Assembly: GCA_002500485.1 (NCBI GenBank)
Contig: DLRJ01000140.1
Location: 42,077 to 51,127, forward strand
Length of the DNA: 9,051 nt
Source: Dehalococcoidia bacterium UBA7891
GTDB taxonomy: Bacteria > Chloroflexota > Dehalococcoidia > Lucifugimonadales > UBA826
Direction of reading: 5' to 3'
This document shows, one piece after another, positions 1-6,250 of this stretch (positions within the stretch are counted from its first letter, which is position 1; each line of letters starts with the position of its first letter). The notes below the pieces were generated by a model that did not search any database, was not told the origin of the DNA, and worked only from the letters and a program-made list of their open reading frames with translations. A program made the position numbers and the translations under genes.

Positions 1-42
1 AACCGATTGAACCGTAGGAATTATTTCTTAAAAAAATCATGA
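1..42 (+). other. Possible 3' tail of an upstream gene (unassigned)
   Basis: The first bases probably hold the end of the gene before trmD, which in many bacteria is rimM. Two readings are possible. Frame 1 stays open from the window edge to a TGA at 40-42 and would overlap the trmD start in an ATGA junction, ending NRLNRRNYFLKKS. Frame 3 gives only PIEP before a TAG at 15-17, leaving a short gap before trmD. Too few residues are present to recognise either, so neither gene nor frame can be named. The TAG at 15-17 is in the trmD frame, which limits how far upstream trmD could begin. Confidence 0.25.
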
Positions 43-770
43 AATTCCACATTTTTACTTTATTCCCTAACCTGTTTGCAAGCCCCTTGGAGGAAGGGGT
101 CATTGGACGAGCCTTAAAATCTGGTTTAGTCCAGATAAACATCAATAACATTAGAGATCATTCCGGAGACAAGCACGGAACAGTAGATGATTACCCTTTC
201 GGTGGTGGCCCTGGTATGTTGCTAAAACCAGAACCTATTTTTAAGTCAGTGCAGTCCAACATAGAACGGAACAGGATAAAACGCGATTCCCCTTTAATTT
301 TACTGTCTCCCCAAGGGCGACAATTCAATCAAGACATAGCAAAGGAACTTTCACTACATGAGGAAATATCCTTAATCTGTGGACGGTATGAAGGTTTTGA
401 TGAAAGAATTCGCTGCAATCTGGTCACAGACGAGATTAGCATCGGTGATTTCGTTCTTAGTGGCGGAGAAATTCCTGCCATGGCTATTATCGATTCAGTA
501 TCTCGCCTACTTCCTGGCGTTATCAATAGTTCGGATTCCGCAAAAAATGATTCATTTTATGACGGTTTATTACAGTACCCACAATATACAAGACCTGCTG
601 AGTACCAAGGAATGAAAGTTCCTCCGATCCTCTTATCTGGAAACCACTCTGAAATAGAAAAATGGCGAAGAAGAGAGTCTCTAAAAAAAACCAAACTCCA
701 AAGGCCAGATCTAATATCGTCACTTTCCCTTAGTGAGGAAGAGAGAACATTCTTAGAAAATATTCAATAA
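39..770 (+). CDS. trmD: tRNA (guanine-37-N1)-methyltransferase TrmD
   Basis: TrmD is a cytosolic SPOUT-fold dimer that transfers a methyl group from S-adenosylmethionine to N1 of G37 next to the anticodon, which prevents +1 frameshifting. The 243 residues match the family length and carry its motifs in order: VDDYPFGGGPGM (49-60), SPQGR (90-94), the knotted cofactor-binding stretch GRYEGFDER (115-123), IGDFVLSGGE (135-144), SVSR (153-156, catalytic Arg156), NDSF (170-173, Asp171 aligning with the general base Asp169 of E. coli), and LLSGNH (198-203). The ATG at 39 is preceded by an in-frame TAG at 15-17, and MKFHIFTLFP is a normal family N-terminus, so the start is firm although no strong Shine-Dalgarno sequence is nearby. 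One oddity is LLQYPQYTRP where LLDxPHYTRP is usual. The following gene is argF rather than the common neighbour rplS. Confidence 0.97.
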   Translation: MKFHIFTLFPNLFASPLEEGVIGRALKSGLVQININNIRDHSGDKHGTVDDYPFGGGPGMLLKPEPIFKSVQSNIERNRIKRDSPLILLSPQGRQFNQDIAKELSLHEEISLICGRYEGFDERIRCNLVTDEISIGDFVLSGGEIPAMAIIDSVSRLLPGVINSSDSAKNDSFYDGLLQYPQYTRPAEYQGMKVPPILLSGNHSEIEKWRRRESLKKTKLQRPDLISSLSLSEEERTFLENIQ

Positions 771-860
771 TAGATATAAATCCCTAAGTCGGATCAGAAT
801 TTCTGCTATCGTTCTAAAAGTGAAAAGCCCCATACCCGAGGAAAACAGGGAGTGAGTTTA

Positions 861-1775
861 ATGATAGGCAAAGATTTTTTGACAATTCATGATTTGGAAC
901 CTGGAGGCGTTCTTGGTTTAGTACAAAAAGCGGATTTAATGAAGAAATCCCCACCCCCACAAGTACTAACGAACAAAACTGTAGCCTTGCTATTTGAAAA
1001 ACCTTCACTCAGAACTAGAGTTAGCTTTGAAGTGGGAGTAAAACAAATGGGCGGGTCATGTATCTTTTTAAGCAATGCAGAAGTTGGGTTAGGTGTGAGA
1101 GAACCTGAGGCAGATGTGGCCAGGGTCTTAGACAGATTAGTCGATTGTATAGTTGCCCGAGTTTTTTCACATAATAGTTTAATCGAATTGGCAAATAACA
1201 CTGACTTGCCGGTAATAAATGCCCTTTCTGACAAAGGGCATCCTTGCCAGGCAATGGGAGACTGTCTCACAGTATACGAGCATAAAGGGAAACTGGAAGG
1301 TTTAAAGATGGCTTTCATAGGCGACGGAAACAATATAGCAGGAAGTTTGGCTTTAGCCTGTTCAGATGCCGGAATGGATTTTTCTATTTCTTCTCCAGAA
1401 CAATACCAATTACCAGCAGAAATTTGGAAGTCGGCTCAAGAAATTTCTAATACTAAAGGCACCAATCTTATGTGGACTCCCGATCCAAAAGAGGCTGCAA
1501 AAGAAGCTGATGTGATATACACAGATGTCTGGGTAAGTATGGGAGATGAAGGAGAGAAAAAAGAAAGGCTAGAAACCTTTGCCCCATACCAAGTAAATGA
1601 ATCTTTAGTGGAATACGCTAAGCCAAACTTTCTATTCATGCATGACATGCCAGCCCACAGAGGAGAGGAAATTTCAAATAGCATGCTTGACCATAACAAT
1701 TCTGTTGTGTACCAACAAGCTGAAAATCGGCTTCATGCCCAAAAAACCATAATGTCTGAATTACTTTCAGGCTGA
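861..1775 (+). CDS. argF: Ornithine carbamoyltransferase ArgF
   Basis: This cytosolic enzyme of arginine synthesis makes citrulline and phosphate from carbamoyl phosphate and ornithine. From the ATG at 861 it has 304 residues, normal for the family. It shows the carbamoyl-phosphate loop SLRTR (49-53), HPCQ (127-130), GDGNN of the ornithine domain (154-158), the DVWVSMG ornithine loop (222-228), and ENRLHAQK (288-295). The SMG loop argues for ornithine transcarbamylase rather than the aspartate enzyme. The usual HCLPAHR active-site motif reads HDMPAHR (261-267), so the conserved Cys is Asp. I prefer the ATG at 861 because AGGGAG at 847-852 lies 8 bases upstream and MIGKDFL is a typical N-terminus; a GTG at 852 would add three residues. 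It lies 90 bases after trmD and no other arginine gene is in the window. Regulation is not evident. Confidence 0.95.
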   Translation: MIGKDFLTIHDLEPGGVLGLVQKADLMKKSPPPQVLTNKTVALLFEKPSLRTRVSFEVGVKQMGGSCIFLSNAEVGLGVREPEADVARVLDRLVDCIVARVFSHNSLIELANNTDLPVINALSDKGHPCQAMGDCLTVYEHKGKLEGLKMAFIGDGNNIAGSLALACSDAGMDFSISSPEQYQLPAEIWKSAQEISNTKGTNLMWTPDPKEAAKEADVIYTDVWVSMGDEGEKKERLETFAPYQVNESLVEYAKPNFLFMHDMPAHRGEEISNSMLDHNNSVVYQQAENRLHAQKTIMSELLSG

Positions 1776-1832
1776 CCTCTCAGTATTTATTTTCAAATAG
1801 CAATATAAATATACAAATTTAGGCTAAACGAT

Positions 1833-3182
1833 ATGCAAACGGGAAAAGAGCAACTCAAGAAACCAATAGTTGCGATTGTTGGACGACCTAATGTTGGGAA
1901 ATCAACTCTATTCAATCGGCTTATCGGACAAAGGATGTCAATAGTCTCGGACATTGCAGGTACAACCCGAGACAGAATAATATCGGAGACAGACTGGGCC
2001 GGGAATCCTTTCATATTGGTGGACACAGGAGGGTTAGACCTGTTTCCAAATGACGATATTTGGGATCAAGTAAAATCACAAATTCATTACGCCATCGGTG
2101 AATGTGATGTGGTGATTCTATTAGTAGACATATCAGATGGAGTTACATCAAACGATCAAGATATTGTCGATATACTCCGTAAGACCGGCAAACCAGTTGT
2201 GGCTGTGGCCAGTAAGGCAGATAACGAAATCCGTGATCATATGGTCTCAGAATTATATTCCCTCGGTATGGGTGACCCTGTGTCAATAAGTGCCTACCAC
2301 AACAGGGGCTTGGATGATTTGATGGAAAGGGTAGTGGCTCATTTTCCAGCCGATAACTCCTTTCCAGAACCCGAAGCAGACCTTGGTTTGGCGATTGTTG
2401 GTCGTACAAACGTTGGGAAATCAATGTTGCTAAATACTTTGTCCGGAGAGAATAGGGCTATTGTCAGCGATACGGCTGGCACAACTCGAGATAGCCTAGA
2501 TGTAGTCATAAAACACGAGGATAAGGATATTCAGTTAATAGATACAGCTGGCATACGTCGGAGGGGCCAAATTGAATATGGAATTGAGAAGTATAGTGTG
2601 CTTCGTTCGATTCAATCCATCGATCGCTGTGATGTAGCGGCCCTTGTTATTGACGCTTCAGAGTTTGCAACTGCCCAAGACACGCATGTAGCCAATTATA
2701 TTCTTGAAGCACACAAAGGAATCGTGATTCTAGTTAATAAGTGGGATCTATCAGATCAACTTGCCACAAACAGACAGGAAATGGCCAATCAGGTGAGAAG
2801 CAAATTTAAATTCGCCCAATATGCTCCTATTTGCTTTACTTCAGGATTGACAGGGTCGGGAATAAAAAACATGTTGGATACTGCAATAAACGTCCAATCT
2901 GAAAGGTCCAAAATTATTCCTCGCGCAAAAGTTAGACGAACGATTATGACTGCAGTTGCCAATCACCCACCACCAGTACACGGGAAAAAGGAACTGAAAA
3001 TATACAGTGCTTTACAAGATACTTCTAGCCCACCCAGCTTCACTTTTTTTGTGAATCATGCAGACATGGTTCATTTTTCCTATAAGCGTTATTTGGAAAA
3101 TAGTTTGAGAGAAAATTTCGGGTTTGAAGGGAGCCCACTAAGACTTCGGTTTAGCGGTAGAAGTAGGAAAACTGACCAATGA
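1833..3182 (+). CDS. der: Ribosome assembly GTPase Der (EngA)
   Basis: Der is an essential GTPase with two tandem G domains and a C-terminal KH-like domain; it binds the 50S subunit during its maturation. The 449 residues show G domain 1 with GRPNVGKS (17-24), GTTRD (43-47), DTGG (64-67), a G4 motif reading SKAD (127-130) instead of NKxD, and ISAYH (152-156). G domain 2 has GRTNVGKS (190-197), GTTRD (216-220), DTAG (237-240) and a canonical NKWD (302-305). The KH-like part spans about 365-442, with VRRTIMTAVANHPPP and HFSYKRYLEN. The ATG at 1833 has a modest AGG at 1821-1823. It starts 57 AT-rich bases after argF, and its TGA overlaps the plsY start (ATGA, 3179-3182), which suggests translational coupling. 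Length and domain order are complete. Confidence 0.97.
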   Translation: MQTGKEQLKKPIVAIVGRPNVGKSTLFNRLIGQRMSIVSDIAGTTRDRIISETDWAGNPFILVDTGGLDLFPNDDIWDQVKSQIHYAIGECDVVILLVDISDGVTSNDQDIVDILRKTGKPVVAVASKADNEIRDHMVSELYSLGMGDPVSISAYHNRGLDDLMERVVAHFPADNSFPEPEADLGLAIVGRTNVGKSMLLNTLSGENRAIVSDTAGTTRDSLDVVIKHEDKDIQLIDTAGIRRRGQIEYGIEKYSVLRSIQSIDRCDVAALVIDASEFATAQDTHVANYILEAHKGIVILVNKWDLSDQLATNRQEMANQVRSKFKFAQYAPICFTSGLTGSGIKNMLDTAINVQSERSKIIPRAKVRRTIMTAVANHPPPVHGKKELKIYSALQDTSSPPSFTFFVNHADMVHFSYKRYLENSLRENFGFEGSPLRLRFSGRSRKTDQ

Positions 3183-3805
3183 TCATCTACTTAGAGGGCA
3201 TAATTTTTGTTATTTTCAGTTATGTATTAGGTTCCATATCCTTTGGCCTGATTATCACAAAAATGGTCAAAGGAATTGACATTAGGCAATACGCCAGTGG
3301 CAGCACCGGGGCCACAAATGTTATGCGCGCCTGTGGGTGGCGTTGGGGCCTATTGGCCTTCGCATTGGATATGTTCAAAGCCGCCTTACCTCTGTTGATA
3401 GTGATCTATATATATGATTTTGGTATTCCTAATTGGGTGCATCCAATAATGGGGCTAGCCGCGATTTTTGGACATATATGGCCGGTATTTACAAATTTCC
3501 GCGGGGGTAAGGGAATAGCCTCTGGTTGGTCGGCTCTAATTGTTCTGTCTCCTTGGTCAGGGTTGATAGCTTGTGTCTTATCATTCCCATTTATGTTATT
3601 TACGAGATATGTATCTCTGGGATCTGTAATTGGTTCTCTATCTGGGGGTATCGCAATAACTACCCTGTCTATCACTGGACATATTGAAACATCGTATTGT
3701 GCATTCGGGTTGGTAGGATCTGCGTTGACCATATTGAAGCATAAAGACAATATGATTCGGCTATTAAACGGTACTGAGCGAAAAGTTGGAGCAACAAATG
3801 ACTAA
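3179..3805 (+). CDS. plsY: Acyl-phosphate:glycerol-3-phosphate acyltransferase PlsY
   Basis: PlsY is an integral membrane enzyme that transfers an acyl group from acyl phosphate to position 1 of glycerol-3-phosphate, giving lysophosphatidic acid. The 208 residues are typical in length, with hydrophobic segments near 4-28, 57-80, 88-105, 118-142 and 147-186. Motif 1 is SGSTGATNVMR (40-50), with the conserved Ser and Arg kept but an unusual Ser where Asn of GSGNxG is common. Motif 2 is GHIWPVFTNFRGGKG (98-112), which forms the glycerol-3-phosphate site in studied homologues. Motif 3 is SLGS (146-149), and KHKDNMIRLLNGTE (187-200) is the usual C-terminal signature. The ATG overlaps the der stop codon by four bases. 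gpsA, which makes its substrate, follows 27 bases later. plsX, which makes acyl phosphate, is not in the window. Confidence 0.96.
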   Translation: MIIYLEGIIFVIFSYVLGSISFGLIITKMVKGIDIRQYASGSTGATNVMRACGWRWGLLAFALDMFKAALPLLIVIYIYDFGIPNWVHPIMGLAAIFGHIWPVFTNFRGGKGIASGWSALIVLSPWSGLIACVLSFPFMLFTRYVSLGSVIGSLSGGIAITTLSITGHIETSYCAFGLVGSALTILKHKDNMIRLLNGTERKVGATND

Positions 3806-3832
3806 ATTATTAATGTCTTACCTCGTAGCCAT

Positions 3833-4834
3833 ATGGCCCATATAGCAGTCATTGGCCCAACTACATGGGGCACTACACTGGCCATAATTAATGCAGAAGA
3901 AGGAAAACATGTCTCTCTGCTAGTAAGAACTGAAAAAGAATCAAATCTACTACGAAAACATCGTGAAAACCAACGCTTTCTACCAGGAATCACATTCCCA
4001 GATACCCTTGAAATAACTTCAAGAAGCCAAGATCTTATTCCGAAAACAAATTTGCTTGTCATAGCAGTACCATCACAGACATTGAGGGAAAATGTCAGGG
4101 CCATATCAAACTACATTTCTGAACCCACCATCATAGTAAGTGCCTCAAAAGGTCTGGAATCTACTTCTGGCAGGAGAATGACAGAAATAATAGAAGAAGA
4201 GATTCCCAATTTGTCACCCGATAATCTATGCGCCCTCTCTGGACCCAACCTATCTAACGAAATCTTGGCTGGCAAACCTTCTTCATCAGTAATATCTTCC
4301 ATTAATTTAACAACAGCAAAATCAGCTCAATCGATACTTAAATGTTCTCAACTACGTTTGTACACAAACACTGACGTAATAGGGGTAGAAATATGCGGGG
4401 CCTTGAAAAATATAACAGCGATCGCCGCCGGTATATGTGACGGACTTAACTTAGGAGATAACGCAAAGGCTTCGATCATAACTAGAGGTCTTGCAGAGAT
4501 GGCCCGTTTCGGCAGTGCCATCGGTGCTAAATCATCCACTTTTTCTGGCTTGGCTGGAATGGGAGATCTCATAGCAACTTGTTCTTCAAGATTAAGTCGC
4601 AATAACCAAGTTGGCAGAATGCTAGCCAAAGATATATCTTTAAGTCAAATTGAAAAATCTATGGACAACGTGGCTGAGGGCATAGAAACGACAAAAGCTG
4701 TTGTATTAGTGTCTAATCAGTTAAATATCGACTTACCAATTGCCCAAGCTATATATAATATTTTGTTTAAGAATTTGTCGGTGAAGGATGCTAGAGAAGA
4801 GTTGATGGGTAGAACATTAACTTCAGAAACCTAG
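3833..4834 (+). CDS. gpsA: Glycerol-3-phosphate dehydrogenase [NAD(P)+] GpsA
   Basis: GpsA reduces dihydroxyacetone phosphate to sn-glycerol-3-phosphate in the cytosol, supplying PlsY encoded just upstream. The 333 residues match the family. The N-terminal Rossmann fold begins at once, but the dinucleotide motif reads GPTTWG (8-13) rather than GAGSWG, losing the middle Gly. Further motifs are SKGLE (105-109), LSGPNLSNEI (135-144), LKN with catalytic Lys192 (191-193), ITRGLAEM (216-223), AGMGDLIATC (241-250) and SRNNQVG (255-261). The ATG at 3833 lies directly before the first beta strand, so the start is well placed, though I see no Shine-Dalgarno sequence in CCTCGTAGCCAT upstream. It ends in TAG at 4832-4834. 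The broken exporter gene begins 9 bases later in the same frame. Confidence 0.95.
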   Translation: MAHIAVIGPTTWGTTLAIINAEEGKHVSLLVRTEKESNLLRKHRENQRFLPGITFPDTLEITSRSQDLIPKTNLLVIAVPSQTLRENVRAISNYISEPTIIVSASKGLESTSGRRMTEIIEEEIPNLSPDNLCALSGPNLSNEILAGKPSSSVISSINLTTAKSAQSILKCSQLRLYTNTDVIGVEICGALKNITAIAAGICDGLNLGDNAKASIITRGLAEMARFGSAIGAKSSTFSGLAGMGDLIATCSSRLSRNNQVGRMLAKDISLSQIEKSMDNVAEGIETTKAVVLVSNQLNIDLPIAQAIYNILFKNLSVKDAREELMGRTLTSET

Positions 4835-4843
4835 GTTGGATAC

Positions 4844-5489
4844 TTGCAGATAATACAACTATTTACAGCTTCTCTATTAACAGGGTTCTTCGGCGCCATA
4901 ATGCCAGGACCGGTTCTTATTTACACAATTGGTAGAAGTCTATCTCATGGATTTATTTCAGGAGCTTTGGCGGTGATAGGCCACTCACTGCTAGAGTTGT
5001 TTTTGGTAATTGGCCTCACTTTCGGGTTAGACCGACTCCTTAACAATCAAATTGCAGAATTCGTTATCGGGACGGCGGGTGGCTTGTTTCTACTTTGGAT
5101 GGGATGGGGAATGTTAAAAACCCAGTTGGTAGCGCGATACCAATTGTCGATAAATCAGATGCTGATTCCAGTCGAGGACCTATTTCAGCGGGAATAATTT
5201 TAAGTGCACCTAACCCATATTTTTCGTTTGGTGGGCTACAGTTGGCCTTAGTTTCATTGAAGAATCAAGAGAAGCCGGAACCGCTGGTATAGCTGCCTTT
5301 TATACAGGTCACATGTCTGCCGACATAATCTAGTATGCGATGATTGCTTTAAGGGTTTCTTCAGGCAAAAAGTTCCTGAGTGATACAATTTATAAAGTAA
5401 TAGTGCGTTGCTGTGGCATTTTTCTAATATGTCTAGGTCTATATTTCGCCTACGCCGGCAAGGATTTTATGCAACAAATATTGACCTAA
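4844..5489 (+). pseudogene. LysE/RhtB-type exporter remnant with two frameshifts and an internal TAG
   Basis: LysE-family proteins are six-helix inner-membrane exporters of amino acids or other small metabolites; the substrate here cannot be told. Piece 1 (TTG at 4844 to about 5116) has the family signature GAIMPGP (17-23), then GALAVIGHSLLE and helices to about residue 90. It continues one frame back from the A run at 5116-5120 (KNPVGSA to SAPNPY), and again one frame back from the T run at 5220-5224 (FVWWATVGLSFIEE, GHMSADII). Codon 5331-5333 is TAG where ADxxWY homologues have Trp; the frame then runs to TAA at 5487-5489. One extra A, one extra T and TGG would give about 215 residues, the normal family length. 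As it stands, translation from 4844 stops at 5195-5197 after 117 residues. A decayed gene is the best reading; assembly error is the alternative. Confidence 0.85.
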
Positions 5490-5490
5490 T

Positions 5491-6228
5491 TTAAATATCG
5501 TCAAATTCATATAACACTGCTACTGCCGCAACTATGCCAGCTGTTTCTGACCTTAATATTCGCTTGCCTAAAGAAACTGAAGTTGCACCGCAATCTACTG
5601 CATCAGAAACTTCCTGTGGTGTAAACCCACCTATCGGACCTATAATCAGGTCAATAGATGTCACATTTAATCCTGGATCTTGATGCGATCTGGATAACAC
5701 CTGCTTAATACTTTGGTTTTTTTCCTGTTCCCAAGGTATAAGCGCAACAGAATTTAAGTTCTTTATCATATTAGAAAATAAAATAGGGTCTGCTAGTTTA
5801 GGCACCACAGACCTGCCACTCTGCTCAGCTGCCTCTTTTATGATTCGCCTCCAACGACCCATCTTAGAATGGCTTGGAGTCGAAACCTGAGTCCTCTCAG
5901 ATGTAAAAGGAACAAACCGAGAGATACCAGCCTCAACTCCTTTCTGCAAAGCATATTCGTATCTTTCAGATCTTATCAACGCTTGGTAAAGGGTGATGAA
6001 AATTGCTGGTTCATTATTAGAGTCATTGGTCGATAGCACAGTACCAAAACTGGCTTTAGCCTCAACTACCTCCAAGCGGACCTGGTAGTCCACACCACCC
6101 CCATCAAACACCACCACTTCATTTCCACTCCTAAGCCGCAAAACTTTCTTCATTTGCAGAGATGTTTCTTCAGGAAATTGGACTCTCCCATCCTGTATGT
6201 CAGATGGATCAATAAAAAACCTATGCAT
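5491..6228 (-). CDS. rsmE: 16S rRNA (uracil-1498-N3)-methyltransferase RsmE
   Basis: RsmE is a SPOUT-class methyltransferase that methylates N3 of U1498 in 16S rRNA within the assembled 30S subunit. The 245 residues have an N-terminal PUA-like part (MHRFFI at 1-6, HYLxxVLR-like QMKKVLRLRSG at 25-35) and a C-terminal knot. Family motifs are QKGVEAGISRFVPFTSER (95-112), RWRRIIKEAAEQSGR (125-139), and LGKRILRSETA (220-230), the cofactor-binding end of the knot. The nearly invariant GPEGGF reads GPIGGF (197-202). I start at the ATG at 6228 because MHRFFI is the usual N-terminus; an in-frame TTG at 6243 would add five residues (MNWVV). Neither has a clear Shine-Dalgarno sequence. It is the last gene of the dnaJ-prmA-rsmE unit, 22 bases after prmA from this start. 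Confidence 0.94.
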   Translation of the reverse strand: MHRFFIDPSDIQDGRVQFPEETSLQMKKVLRLRSGNEVVVFDGGGVDYQVRLEVVEAKASFGTVLSTNDSNNEPAIFITLYQALIRSERYEYALQKGVEAGISRFVPFTSERTQVSTPSHSKMGRWRRIIKEAAEQSGRSVVPKLADPILFSNMIKNLNSVALIPWEQEKNQSIKQVLSRSHQDPGLNVTSIDLIIGPIGGFTPQEVSDAVDCGATSVSLGKRILRSETAGIVAAVAVLYEFDDI

Positions 6229-6250
6229 AACAACCCAATTCAATTACAAG

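Noticed and set aside
753..780. Promoter with TTAGAA and TATAAA before argF
   Set aside because: The -35 match is poor and most of it lies inside trmD; the AT content makes such matches frequent.
786..830. CAGAATTTCTG near 796-806 as an ARG box or operator for argF
   Set aside because: Only five-base arms around one base, unlike the known ArgR consensus; common in AT-rich DNA.
887..1333. 148-codon open frame on the minus strand inside argF
   Set aside because: It is antisense to a strongly conserved enzyme, has no family features that I recognise and no ribosome site; it follows from the codon pattern of argF.
2143..2424. 93-codon minus-strand open frame opposite der
   Set aside because: Antisense shadow of the first G domain, without recognisable protein features.
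3406..3750. 114-codon minus-strand open frame opposite plsY, and a similar 100-codon one at 3802-4104 opposite gpsA
   Set aside because: Both lie opposite conserved coding sequence and their predicted proteins look like reverse-strand translations with no domain or start signal.
5095..5292. Separate 65-residue small protein
   Set aside because: Its residues from the A run to SAPNPY continue the LysE family protein, so it is the middle piece of the broken exporter and not an independent gene.
5331..5333. TAG recoded as a sense codon (Trp position)
   Set aside because: TAG ends gpsA, prmA and folD at expected lengths, and two frameshifts would still break the gene; a mutation is simpler.
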